Notes under the pieces: model-generated
Told to the model about the DNA's origin: nothing
The model's input: only the letters and a program-made list of their open reading frames with translations
Database searches by the model: none
Source: Halomonas sp. Y3
Lineage (GTDB): Bacteria > Pseudomonadota > Gammaproteobacteria > Pseudomonadales > Halomonadaceae
Assembly (NCBI RefSeq): GCF_024137965.1
Contig: NZ_CP099975.1
Coordinates: forward strand, 1,860,001-1,924,000
Length of the DNA: 64,000 nt
Reading direction: 5' to 3'
Program-made: the position numbers and the translations under genes
Part shown: one piece after another, positions 42,930 to 53,850 of the stretch
Numbering within the stretch: position 1 is the first letter of the stretch
Layout of the letters: each line of letters begins with the position of its first letter

Positions 42930-43945
42930 TGACCGCTTCCTGCACCGCTGACCAGCAGCCCTTCGATCAACCGCCCTTTGAGGTGAAGCGCATCCTCTTT
43001 CTGCAGAAGGCCGAGGTACTGGAGCAGCAGAAGGCCCAGGTAGCCGAACAGTTGAGCGCTGCGCTGCCTGAAGCGAGCATTACCTTTGCCGGCAGCGCCG
43101 CCGAGGTGCCCGAGGGGGCAAGCTTCGATGCGGTGATCGCGCCGACCCTGCCCTGGCTGCCGGAGGCGCTGGCCAGGCTTGCCGACTACCGCTGGATCCA
43201 CTTCCTCTCCGCCGGGGTGGAGAAGATCTGGGCCATGGACTTCGACAAGACCCGCCCGCTGATGACCAAGAGCAGCGGGGTGCACGGCGCCCCCATGAGC
43301 GAGTACGCCATCGGCGCCATGCTCCACTTCACCAAGCAGTTTGGGCGCTTTCACGATCAGGCCAGGCGCGCCGAGTGGCAGCGCACCTGGCTGGATGAGC
43401 TCACCGGCAAGCAGCTCACCGTGCTGGGGCTTGGCCATATTGGCCAGAGCCTGGCGCGACGCGCCAAGGCCTTCAATATGCAGGTCGCCGGTACCCTGAA
43501 GCATCTGCGCCCGGTGGAGCAGGTCGACCGCGTGGTGGCGATGGAAGAGATCACCCCAGAGCTCGCCCGCACCGATTTCCTGGTCTGCTGCCTGCCGCTC
43601 ACCGACGAGACCCTGGGCCTGGTTGATGCCGAGTTCCTGGCCAGGCTCAAGCCCGGCGCCGTGCTGGTCGATATCTCCCGGGGTGGCGTGGTCAAGGGCG
43701 ACGCGGTGATTCAGGCCCTCAATGCCGGAATTCTCAAGGGCGCGGCTCTGGATGTCTTCGAACAGCAGCCCCTGCTCGCGGACTCGCCGCTGTGGAAGCG
43801 TGATGACGTGCTGATCACGCCCCATGTCTCCGGCACCACGCCGCACTATCTGGAGCGGGCGCTTGGGGTCTTTGTGGCCAATCAGCAAGCCATCGGCGAT
43901 GGCCAGGGGCCGGTTACGCCGGTCAGCCTGGAAGGGGGATACTGA
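42929..43945 (+). CDS. D-2-hydroxyacid dehydrogenase family protein
   Basis: From ATG 42929 (TGATG overlap with the previous stop) the product is 338 residues. It has the NAD-binding motif TVLGLGHIGQSLARRAKAF, the catalytic arginine region VDISRGGVV, and DVFEQQPL followed by ITPHVSGTTPHY, containing the glutamate and histidine of the family. It should interconvert a 2-keto acid and a D-2-hydroxyacid using NAD(P)H. Tight coupling to the aldolase-like gene and the sugar transferase shows it is part of the polysaccharide operon. Confidence 0.85.
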   Translation: MTASCTADQQPFDQPPFEVKRILFLQKAEVLEQQKAQVAEQLSAALPEASITFAGSAAEVPEGASFDAVIAPTLPWLPEALARLADYRWIHFLSAGVEKIWAMDFDKTRPLMTKSSGVHGAPMSEYAIGAMLHFTKQFGRFHDQARRAEWQRTWLDELTGKQLTVLGLGHIGQSLARRAKAFNMQVAGTLKHLRPVEQVDRVVAMEEITPELARTDFLVCCLPLTDETLGLVDAEFLARLKPGAVLVDISRGGVVKGDAVIQALNAGILKGAALDVFEQQPLLADSPLWKRDDVLITPHVSGTTPHYLERALGVFVANQQAIGDGQGPVTPVSLEGGY

Positions 43946-44026
43946 GCGGTATTTGGTGTCGCTTATGGTTTAAGGGCCCGGGTGTTAAACCGCGCCATGC
44001 GGACCTTGGTCATGTTGACTTAGCCC

Positions 44027-45258
44027 TGAAGTGGTCCAATTGGAGCGGACACCCCGATAAGCCTCATAATGGAGGCCATGGAGGTGCTCATGACCAAGAA
44101 GACTTGACGTCGGTATTCCGATGAATTCAAGGCGGATGCGGTGAGCCTGGTGACCGAACAGGGGTATGCCGTATCCGAGGCCGCCCGGCGGCTTGGGGTT
44201 GACCGTAGCCTGTTGGACCGTTGGTGCCGCAAGCACCGTCAGCAGGACTCCGGCATTCCAGCGCGGAAAGAGGACGATCGCGACGCCGAGATCAAGAAGC
44301 TCCGCGAAGAAGTTCGTAAGCTCCAGATTGAAAAGGATATTTTAAAAAAGGCGGCCTTCTTCGCCAAAGAGTCGGGCTGAGATATCAGTTCATCGAGTCG
44401 GAGAAGGCCACCTATTCCGTGGCCGTATTGTGTCGGGTCATGCAGGTCAGCCGGAGTGGCTTCTATGCCTGGCGGCAACGTGACCCTGACGAGCAGCGTC
44501 AGGCCCTGCACCACGAAGTCAGAGAGATTCATCGCCAGAAGCGTGGCAGCGATGGAAGCCGCCGGATGGCCAGAGAACTGCGACGCCGCGGCTACGCTGT
44601 GGGCCGCTACCAAGCCCGCAGCCTGATGCGGGAGGCGGGTGTCGAGGCTCGTCAGCGGCGCCGTTGGCGCCATACAACCGACAGTGAGCACAGCCTGCCG
44701 GTGGCGCCCAACCTATTGAATCGGCAGTTCATGGTGACGGAACCGAATCGGGTTTGGGTGGCTGATATCACGGCGATCTGGACGCTGGAGGGCTAGCTCT
44801 ATCTGGCGGCGGTGCTCGACCTTCACGACCGGCAGTTGGTGGGCTGGGCGATGGCCGACCACATGCGCACGCAGCTGGTCCTGGATGCCTTGAAGATGGC
44901 CGTGGGTCGTCGGCAGCCCAAAAGCGGGTTGATCCATCACAGCGACCGCGGCAGTCAATATGCGTCACGAGATTACCGAGCCGCGCTGGATCGGCACGGG
45001 TTCCAGGCCTCAATGAGCCGCAAGGGCAATTGCTGGGACAATGCCGTCATGGAGCGTTTCTTCGGCTCACTGAAAAGCGAATGGCTGGCTGGCCAGCGCT
45101 ACGGGAGCCGCCGGGCAGCACGGCGGGACGTGATCGAATACATCGAGATGGAGTACAACAGCTGCCGGCTCCACTCGACCCTGGGCTATCAGACGCCGAG
45201 GGAGATTGAATTGGCAGTTGCAGCTTGAAAATGTGTCCGCTCTGACTTGACCAGAACA
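44027..45258 (+). mobile_element. IS3-family insertion sequence, inactive
   Basis: The ends begin TGAAGTGGTC at 44027 and, on the other strand, TGTTCTGGTC at 45258; both continue into GAGCGGACAC. A three-base CCC flanks each side (44024-44026 and 45259-45261), the duplication size expected of IS3. It separates the D-2-hydroxyacid dehydrogenase gene from the epimerase gene. Confidence 0.82.
44090..45228 (+). pseudogene. IS3-family transposase (orfA-orfB) with two nonsense mutations
   Basis: OrfA would start at ATG 44090, but its fifth or sixth codon is TGA (44105-44107) where CGA is expected (MTKKT then RRYSDEFKADAV). The rest of orfA (helix-turn-helix plus leucine zipper EIKKLREEVRKLQIEKDIL) is open to an A6G slippery run near 44345. 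OrfB contains the HTH_21 and integrase core, but a TAG near 44795 interrupts WTLEG-LYLAAVLDLHDRQ where TGG is expected. The remaining DDE residues (SDRGSQYAS, WDNAVMERFFGSLKSE) are intact. Confidence 0.88.
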
Positions 45259-45402
45259 CCCCGTTGGGTCGCACCCTTGCCGCGGTGGGCAGCTTATGAC
45301 AGTGGCTATTGCTGCAGATTGGCATATGCCCGGAGTCTAGCCCTGCGGGGCAAGGCGTTGGACAATCTGTGTTTATCTTTATCAATTCGTATCAGGAAGC
45401 TT

Positions 45403-46443
45403 ATGACCCGTTTCGAGACGCTCCAGGCCGAGCTTGCGGCCGCCCCCCGTACCTGGCTGGTGACCGGCTGTGCCGGCTTTATCGGCAGCAACCTGCTGGA
45501 GACCCTGCTCAGGCTCGATCAGCGGGTGGTGGGGCTGGACAACTTCGCCACCGGCTTTCAGGCCAACCTGGATGAGGTGCGCTCGCTGGTCAGCCCGGAG
45601 CAGTGGGCGCGCTTTCTCTTTATCGAGGGCGATATCTGCTCCCTGGAGACCTGCCGCGAGGCGATGACGCTTGAGGGGCAGCCGGTGAACCACGTGCTGC
45701 ACCAGGCGGCACTGGGCTCGGTGCCGCGCTCCATCGCCGACCCCGTGGCCAGCAACGCGGCCAATATCTCCGGGCACCTGAACATGCTGGTGGCCGCCAA
45801 GGATGCCGGGGTGAAAAGCTTCGTCTATGCCGCGTCCAGCTCCACCTACGGCGACCACCCGGCGCTGCCCAAGGTGGAGGAGCGCATCGGCAGGCCGCTG
45901 TCGCCCTATGCGGTCACCAAGGTGGTCAACGAGATGTATGCCGAGGTGTTCGCCCGCACCTACGGCTTCAAGGCCACCGGGCTTCGCTACTTCAACGTGT
46001 TCGGCAAGCGCCAGAACCCCAACGGCGCCTACGCCGCGGTGATCCCCAAGTGGGCCGGCGCCATGCTCACCGACGAGACGCTGTTCATCAACGGCGACGG
46101 CGAGACCAGCCGCGACTTCTGCTATATCGCCAACGCCGTGCAGGCCAACCTGCTGGCGGCCACCGCCGACGACGAGGCCCAGGGCGAGGTCTACAACGTG
46201 GCGGTGAGCGGGCGCACCACCCTGAACCAGCTGTTCGGGTACCTGCGCGAGGCCCTGGCCGACCAGGGCGTGACTTACGCTCAGGATGCCACCTACCGTG
46301 ACTTCCGCCCCGGCGATGTTCGCCACTCCCAGGCGGATATCGGCAAGGCGCGCCGCCTGCTCGGCTACGAACCCAGCCACACCATCGTGGAAGGCATCTT
46401 CGAGGCCATGCCCTGGTATATCGAGCACTTCCGCCGGGCTTGA
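45403..46443 (+). CDS. UDP-N-acetylglucosamine 4-epimerase (WbpP/Gne-like)
   Basis: From ATG 45403 the product is 346 residues, an extended [19 protein letters not shown] near residue 20, [19 protein letters not shown], then the catalytic SPYAVTK (YxxxK). The distinctive [23 protein letters not shown] stretch is typical of WbpP/TviC-type epimerases, which turn UDP-GlcNAc or UDP-GlcNAcA into the galacto form. It likely provides UDP-GalNAc or its uronic acid to the repeat unit. A frame open from 45247 is only fortuitous. Confidence 0.85.
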   Translation: MTRFETLQAELAAAPRTWLVTGCAGFIGSNLLETLLRLDQRVVGLDNFATGFQANLDEVRSLVSPEQWARFLFIEGDICSLETCREAMTLEGQPVNHVLHQAALGSVPRSIADPVASNAANISGHLNMLVAAKDAGVKSFVYAASSSTYGDHPALPKVEERIGRPLSPYAVTKVVNEMYAEVFARTYGFKATGLRYFNVFGKRQNPNGAYAAVIPKWAGAMLTDETLFINGDGETSRDFCYIANAVQANLLAATADDEAQGEVYNVAVSGRTTLNQLFGYLREALADQGVTYAQDATYRDFRPGDVRHSQADIGKARRLLGYEPSHTIVEGIFEAMPWYIEHFRRA

Positions 46444-46533
46444 GTGGCATGAGCGCTACCTCGCCTGGCTGCCACGCCCTCGTCACACGGCGGCGCTACC
46501 CTCCGGCCTGTAGGGTCGGATCAGGTGAGCGCG

Positions 46534-47700
46534 ATGAAGATAGCGATATGCGGTGCGGGCTATGTGGGTCTTTCCAACGCCATGCTGCTGGCCCAGCACA
46601 ACCAGGTAGTAGCGCTGGACGTCGTGCCCGAGCGGGTGGCGCTGCTCAACGACCGCCTCTCGCCGATTGAAGACGCCGAGATCAGCGACTTTCTCGCCCA
46701 CCGCGAGCTGGACTTTACCGCCACCCTGGACCGGGAAGCCGCCTACCGGGGCGCGGACTTCGTGGTGATCGCCACGCCCACCGACTACGACCCCAAGACC
46801 AACACCTTCGATACCTCAAGCGTCGAGGCGGTGATCCAGGACGTGATGGCGATCAACCCTGCGGCGACGATGGTGATCAAGTCCACCGTGCCGGTGGGCT
46901 TTACCGCCGAGGCCTGCGAGCGCTTCGGCACCCGGAACCTGATCTTCTCGCCGGAGTTTCTGCGCGAGGGCAGGGCGCTTTTTGATAACCTCTACCCTTC
47001 GCGGATCATCGTGGGGGAGCACTCGGCGCGCGCCGAGGCCTTCGCCGGGCTGCTCACCCAGGGCGCGGTGAAGGAAGAGATCCCGGTGCTCTTCACCAAC
47101 AGCACCGAGGCGGAGGCGATCAAGCTCTTCGCCAACACCTATCTCGCCATGCGGGTGGCCTACTTCAACGAGCTGGACAGCTACGCCGAGACCCACGGCC
47201 TGGATAGCCGCCAGATCATCGAAGGGGTGGGGCTTGACCCGCGCATCGGCAGCCACTACAACAACCCCAGCTTCGGCTACGGCGGCTACTGCCTGCCCAA
47301 GGACACCAGGCAGCTCCTGGCCAACTACCAGGACGTGCCGAGCAATATCATCAAGGCCATTGTGGATGCCAACCGCACCCGCAAGGACTTTGTGGCCGAG
47401 CAGGTGCTGGAGCGGCGCCCCAAGGTAGTGGGCGTCTACCGGCTGATCATGAAGGCCGGCTCCGACAACTTCCGCGCCAGCGCCATGCAGGGTGTGATGA
47501 AGCGCATCAAGGCCAAGGGCATCGAGGTGGTGGTCTTTGAACCGGTGCTTGCGGAAGAGACCTTCTACGGCTCCCGGGTGATCCGCGACCTCGACGCTTT
47601 CAAGGCCGAGGCCGACGTGATCTTGAGCAACCGCATGGCGGAAGAGCTCGCCGACGTGGCGGAGAAGGTCTACACCCGCGACCTCTTCGGCAGCGACTAG
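46534..47700 (+). CDS. ugd: UDP-glucose 6-dehydrogenase
   Basis: The 388-residue protein begins [25 protein letters not shown] (NAD-binding GxGxxG), has KSTVPVGFT and [15 protein letters not shown], and the catalytic cysteine in [14 protein letters not shown]. It oxidises UDP-glucose to UDP-glucuronate in the cytoplasm. The length and PEFLREG motif indicate the short bacterial Ugd type. A GTG nine bases upstream is an alternative start. A 91-base degraded copy of part of this gene lies at 53744-53834. Confidence 0.92.
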   Translation: MKIAICGAGYVGLSNAMLLAQHNQVVALDVVPERVALLNDRLSPIEDAEISDFLAHRELDFTATLDREAAYRGADFVVIATPTDYDPKTNTFDTSSVEAVIQDVMAINPAATMVIKSTVPVGFTAEACERFGTRNLIFSPEFLREGRALFDNLYPSRIIVGEHSARAEAFAGLLTQGAVKEEIPVLFTNSTEAEAIKLFANTYLAMRVAYFNELDSYAETHGLDSRQIIEGVGLDPRIGSHYNNPSFGYGGYCLPKDTRQLLANYQDVPSNIIKAIVDANRTRKDFVAEQVLERRPKVVGVYRLIMKAGSDNFRASAMQGVMKRIKAKGIEVVVFEPVLAEETFYGSRVIRDLDAFKAEADVILSNRMAEELADVAEKVYTRDLFGSD

Positions 47701-47760
47701 CTGAGCTCCGCCCCTCTCAACGGGAGGTGCCTTGCCCACCGGGGGGGCGCCCCTTCCACC

Positions 47761-47824
47761 GGGGTCAGACCCTTCGGCAAACTTAGGCCAACCCCCGCCT
47801 AAGTGTGCCGAAGGGTCTGACCCC
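47761..47824. repeat. Large palindrome of the GGGGTCAGACCC family
   Basis: Two arms of 28 bases (47761-47788 and 47797-47824), matching at 27 positions, are separated by eight bases. The arms start GGGGTCAGACCCTTCGGC. It lies 60 bases after ugd and could act as a terminator or as a mobile palindromic unit. Related copies lie at 50417 and 52528. Confidence 0.8.
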
Positions 47825-47901
47825 GGCCGTTATTGCATTTATCAACGCAGTCAGGGATTTTCGATGGTGAATATGGACAATGTGCGTCTGGGCGTGATCG
47901 G

Positions 47902-49143
47902 CAGGGAAAACGCATGAAAAACCGCTCTATGACGGGCTTCGTGGCGCTTTACCAGTAGGAGCTAATGTGGTCATCTAACGACTTTTGCTCATGTATGACC
48001 TCATGCTGACACCATCGCTTATGCACCATTTATCGATCGTTCCCGACTTCCGCCAGGCCTGGAAAGTGCAGCATCAGCTGTCGGATATCCTGTTCCTGAC
48101 GGTCTGTGCAGTGATCTGTGGTGCCGAGGGTTGGGACGAAATCGAGGACTTTGGCCACGCGAAGCTCGATTTTCTCCGTCAGTACGGCGATTTTGAGGCT
48201 GGCGTGCCCAGCCATGACACCTTGGCCAGGGTCATGGCCCTGGTGAATGCCGAGCAGTTGCAAAGCGCATTCGCCGAGTGGATGAAGGCCTGTCACGATG
48301 TGACGGAGGGCGCGGTGGTGGCCATCGATGGCAAGACGCTGCGAGGGTCGTACTGCCGAGGGAAGGGCAAAGGGGCGATACACATGGTCAGTGCCTTCAG
48401 TGCGGCGAATGGCGTGGTGCTGGGCCAGGTCAAGACGGCGGAGAAATCCAACGAGATCACGGCGATTCCCGAGCTACTCAAGCTTCTCAATCTGCAAGGT
48501 TGCTTGGTGACGATCGATGCCATGGGTTGCCAAAAGAAGATCGCCACTCAGGTGCTGCGGAAGGGCGCCGATTACCTGTTGTCGGTGAAGGAAAATCAGC
48601 CAGCCCTGGCGGATGCCTTCGAGGCAGCGTTTCCCATGCCCAAGGTGGTCAACTTTGAAGGGGATGCGTATGTCACGGACGAGAAGAATCGGGGCCGGCA
48701 AGAGACTCGATACCATATTGTCAGCGAGGTTACTGAAGAATTTCAGGAGCTTAGCTATGAATGGCCAGGCCTGAAAACGGTGGGCGTGGTGATGAGTTTC
48801 CGCCAGGAAGGCGATGAGGTGCCAGAAGCCCCGATGATCCGCTACTACATCAGCTCTGCCGAGCTGAGCGCCAAGAAGCTCGCCGAAGCGGCTCGCCAGC
48901 ATTGGTTTGTCGAGAATAAGCTCCACTGGTCCTTGGACGTCGCGCTCCGCGAGGATGCTTGCAAAATCCACCGCGGTCAGGCGGCGGAAAACCTCGCCAG
49001 GATGCGCCATATCGCCTTGAATTACCTGAAAGGGGAGAGCCGTTTCAAAGGCGGCATCCGGCGAAAGCAGAAGAAAGCGGCACTGGATGAGACTTACCTC
49101 GCAGACATTCTCGCGGTGTAGGGTTTTTCATGCGTTTTCCCTG
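47902..49143 (+). mobile_element. Complete ISAs1-family insertion sequence (copy 1)
   Basis: Perfect 22-bp terminal inverted repeats lie at 47902-47923 and 49122-49143 (outer ends CAGGGAAAACGCATG). A 10-bp direct duplication, GCGTGATCGG, flanks the element (47892-47901 and 49144-49153). It lies inside the tviB-like gene. A second copy begins at 62798, and a decayed relative lies at 33877-34725. Confidence 0.95.
47991..49121 (+). CDS. ISAs1-family (H-repeat-like) transposase
   Basis: From ATG 47991 the product is 376 residues with the DDE_Tnp_1-associated N-terminal part (MHHLSIVPDFRQAWKVQHQL, LFLTVCAVICGAEGWDEIEDFG), VVAIDGKTLRGSY with its first catalytic aspartate, VTIDAMGCQKKIATQVL with the second, and the C-terminal HWFVENKLHWSLDVALREDAC with the glutamate-type site. 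All expected parts are present, so it should be active. Confidence 0.93.
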   Translation: MYDLMLTPSLMHHLSIVPDFRQAWKVQHQLSDILFLTVCAVICGAEGWDEIEDFGHAKLDFLRQYGDFEAGVPSHDTLARVMALVNAEQLQSAFAEWMKACHDVTEGAVVAIDGKTLRGSYCRGKGKGAIHMVSAFSAANGVVLGQVKTAEKSNEITAIPELLKLLNLQGCLVTIDAMGCQKKIATQVLRKGADYLLSVKENQPALADAFEAAFPMPKVVNFEGDAYVTDEKNRGRQETRYHIVSEVTEEFQELSYEWPGLKTVGVVMSFRQEGDEVPEAPMIRYYISSAELSAKKLAEAARQHWFVENKLHWSLDVALREDACKIHRGQAAENLARMRHIALNYLKGESRFKGGIRRKQKKAALDETYLADILAV

Positions 49144-50416
49144 GCGTGATCGGCCTGGGCTATGTGGGGCTGCCGCTGGCGGTGGAGTTCGGCAAGGTGC
49201 TGCCCACCGTGGGCTTCGATATCAATGCCAAGCGCATCAGTGAGCTGCGCGACGGCGTGGACCACACCCTGGAGGTGGAGCCGGAGCTGCTGGCCGAGGC
49301 GAGCCAGCTGAGCTTTGCCAGTGACCTCGAGGCGCTCAAGGCCTGCAACGTCTATATCGTCACCGTGCCGACGCCGATCGATGCGAGCCGCCGGCCGGAC
49401 CTGACGCCCTTGATCCGCGCCAGCGAGACCCTGGGCCAGGTGGTGGGGCAGGGCGACGTGGTGATCTATGAGTCCACCGTCTACCCGGGCGCCACCGAGG
49501 AGGCGTGCATTCCGGTGGTGGAGCGAGTCTCCGGGCTCACCTACAACCGCGACTTCTTCGCCGGCTACAGCCCCGAGCGGATCAACCCGGGCGACAAGGA
49601 GCACCGCGTCACCACCATCATGAAGGTGACCTCCGGCTCCACCCCGGAGGCGGCGGCCTTCGTGGATGCGCTCTACCGCCGGGTGATCACCGCCGGCACC
49701 CACCTGGCGAGCTCCATCGCCGTGGCCGAGGCGGCCAAGGTGATCGAGAACACCCAGCGCGACGTGAACATCGCCCTGATCAACGAGCTGGCGGTGATCT
49801 TCAACCGCCTGGGGATCGATACCGAGGAGGTGCTGGAAGCCGCCGGCACCAAGTGGAACTTCCTGCCCTTCCGCCCGGGGCTGGTGGGCGGCCACTGCAT
49901 CGGCGTGGACCCCTACTACCTCACCCACCGCGCCCAGCAGGTGGGCTACCACCCGGAGATGATCCTCGCCGGGCGGCGCCTCAACGACAACATGGGCGCC
50001 TACGTGGCGGGCCAGCTGGTCAAGCAGATGATCAAGCGGCGCATCCACGTGGAGGGCGCCCGGGTGCTGGTGATGGGCCTCACCTTCAAGGAGAACTGCC
50101 CGGACCTGCGCAACACCCGGGTGGTGGACATCATCACCGAGCTCGCCGACTACGGCGTGGCGGTGGACGTCTACGACCCCCAGGTGAACAAGGACGAGGC
50201 CGAGGCGGAGTACGGTATCCGCCCGGTTCAGGCCCCCGAGGCCGGCGCCTATGACGCCATGATCCTCGCCGTCGCCCACCGCGAGTTCAAGGCGCTCGGC
50301 GCCGACGGCATCCGCCCCTGGGGCAAGCCCGAGCACGTCCTCTACGACCTCAAGTACGTCCTGCCCAAGGAGAGCGTCGACCTGAGGCTCTAACCTACCT
50401 TCGTGGCCCCTCCACC

Positions 50417-50565
50417 GGGGTCAGACCCTTCGGCAAACTTAGGCAAAACCCACGCCTAAGTGTCCCGAAGTGTCCGACCCCTGCGGCCAAACCCCGCTTA
50501 GGGGTCGTACCCTAAAGTTAACTTCGGTAAAGAGCGCGCCTAAGCCGGCTGAAGTGTCCGGCCCG
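50417..50565. repeat. Two adjacent palindromic repeats between the TviB-like gene and glmS
   Basis: The first unit (50417-50481) begins GGGGTCAGACCCTTCGGC and ends GTGTCCGACCCC; it is an imperfect palindrome related to that at 47761. The second (about 50490-50565) contains CGCTTAGGGGTCGTACCCT and GCTGAAGTGTCCGGCCC and is shared with 52545-52616. They fill the leader of glmS. Confidence 0.7.
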
Positions 50566-50637
50566 CGTGCGCGCGGCGCTGTGGTTCATTCCCCTCGTCG
50601 TTTCACCTTGCCTCGACAGAGGAAGCGAGAGACTAGT

Positions 50638-52521
<1,884 letters not shown>

Positions 52522-52527
52522 CCCCTC

Positions 52528-52616
52528 GGGGTCAGACCCTTAAGCCCGCTTAGGGGTCGTACCCTTAAGTATGATTAGGGAAAAATCAACTCAAGCCTGC
52601 TGAAGTGTCCGGCCCC
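52528..52616. repeat. Palindromic repeat after glmS
   Basis: GGGGTCAGACCCTTAAGC leads into CGCTTAGGGGTCGTACCCT and ends GCTGAAGTGTCCGGCCCC, giving a mosaic of the units found at 47761 and 50490. It lies seven bases after the glmS stop. Confidence 0.7.
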
Positions 52617-52717
52617 TGTGCGCGTCGCCTGGAGTCCATCGGCCAGCCGGGTGGCCACCACTGTCGCGCGCGGTGGACGTGATAGACTATCGTCATACGG
52701 TCGGCAGGGAGCGGAGC

Positions 52718-53695
52718 ATGGCCAATCATCATGATACGGGCTATAAAGAGCTGTTCAGCTACCCGGAGTTTGTGCAGCAGCTCATTGAAGGGTTCGCGCC
52801 GGCCGAGATCTCTGCGATGATGGATTTCTCGACGCTCACAAATCACAGCGGCAACTACATCACGCCGTTGTTCGAGGAGAAGTTCGAGGATGTTGTGTGG
52901 TCGGTGGAGGTGACGCAGGAAGGCGTGACCCAGCGGGTGTTCCTCTACATCCTCCTTGAATTCCAGTCCTCGGTGGATCACACCATGCCCATCAGGCTGC
53001 TGCACTACGTGGCCTGTTTCTACGATCACCTGCTCAAGAGCCGAGTCACCACGCCGGGCGAGGGGCTGCCGCCAGTGCTGCCCGTCGTGCTCTACAACGG
53101 CTCCCGGCGCTGGTCGGCCGAGCAGGACATCTATGCCATGATCCGCCCGGAACCACCGAGTTTTCTGCAGGTCTACCAGCCGCACCTGCGCTACTACCTG
53201 ATCGACGAAGGGCGCTACACTGACGAGCAGCTGGGGCGGCGCCAGACCCCACTGAGCGGCGTGTTCGGCGTGGAGAACGCCGGTCAGAGCTGGGAGGCCT
53301 TGCAGCAAGCGGTGAACCGGATCGTGGCAATCATCGAGGCTGATCCCCATAAGGAACGTATCGACCGGATCATCACCCGCTGGCTGAAGCGACATCTGCA
53401 GCGGGTAGCCCCCAGGGCTGGGCTCGACCTGGATCGGCTCAACAGCCTGGTAGAGGATAGAGATATGTTGGCAGAGAATCTTGAGAACCTGGTGAAAAAA
53501 GAGCGACTGGAAGGCCGTCAGGAAGGCCGGCAGGAAGGTTTTGCAGGACTGCTCCGTTTGCAGCTGACCTTCAAGTTTGGCGAACTGCCGCCCTGGGTAG
53601 ACGAGAAGCTCGCGACGGCAACCGATGAGCAGCTCGGCCGATGGGGAACTCGAATGCTGACCGCGAACTCCCTCGATGAGCTCTTCAGGCAATAA
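52718..53695 (+). CDS. Rpn-family recombination-promoting nuclease/putative transposase (third copy)
   Basis: From ATG 52718 the product is 325 residues. The first 270 match the Rpn proteins at 23.3 and 24.5 kb (MANHHDTGYKELFSYPEFVQQLIEGF, VVWSVEVTQEGVTQRVFLYILLEFQSSVD), though more diverged. After the GRQE repeat the C-terminus is different: FAGLLRLQLTFKFGELPPWVDEKLATATDEQL, as in other Rpn proteins with DUF4351-like tails. It stands alone between glmS and an IS4-type element. Confidence 0.87.
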   Translation: MANHHDTGYKELFSYPEFVQQLIEGFAPAEISAMMDFSTLTNHSGNYITPLFEEKFEDVVWSVEVTQEGVTQRVFLYILLEFQSSVDHTMPIRLLHYVACFYDHLLKSRVTTPGEGLPPVLPVVLYNGSRRWSAEQDIYAMIRPEPPSFLQVYQPHLRYYLIDEGRYTDEQLGRRQTPLSGVFGVENAGQSWEALQQAVNRIVAIIEADPHKERIDRIITRWLKRHLQRVAPRAGLDLDRLNSLVEDRDMLAENLENLVKKERLEGRQEGRQEGFAGLLRLQLTFKFGELPPWVDEKLATATDEQLGRWGTRMLTANSLDELFRQ

Positions 53696-53743
53696 TCCTC
53701 CGGCAGAAATCGCTATTGAGGTGATGGGGGCGCTCCGAGAGCA

Positions 53744-53834
53744 CTGAGGCCTTCGCCGGGCTGCTCACCCAGGGGGCAGTGAAAGACGAGATCCCGCTGC
53801 TCTTCACCAACAGCACCGAGGCGGACGCGATCAG
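53744..53834 (+). pseudogene. Fragment of a UDP-glucose dehydrogenase gene
   Basis: The stretch matches bases about 47,034-47,122 of ugd nearly base for base (GAGGCCTTCGCCGGGCTGC, ATCCC-CTGCTCTTCACCAAC) and would encode [23 protein letters not shown]. It has a stop just upstream and is cut off before the palindromic repeat at 53840. It is a leftover of a duplication or rearrangement and cannot make an enzyme. Confidence 0.85.
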
Positions 53835-53850
53835 CCCCCGGGGTCAGACC

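Larger units (their letters stand above)
47864..50393 (+). pseudogene. tviB: TviB/WbpO-like UDP-N-acetylhexosamine 6-dehydrogenase split by ISAs1
   Basis: The gene starts at ATG 47864 (MVNMDNVRLGVIG) and is interrupted by ISAs1 after codon 12-13. It resumes at 49144 ([18 protein letters not shown]). Removing the element and one 10-bp duplication restores one open frame of about 425 codons. The rest carries [26 protein letters not shown] and the catalytic cysteine in [16 protein letters not shown]. The intact enzyme would oxidise UDP-GlcNAc or UDP-GalNAc to the uronic acid. A GTG at 49146 could restart translation, missing only about ten residues, but no ribosome site is visible. Confidence 0.88.
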
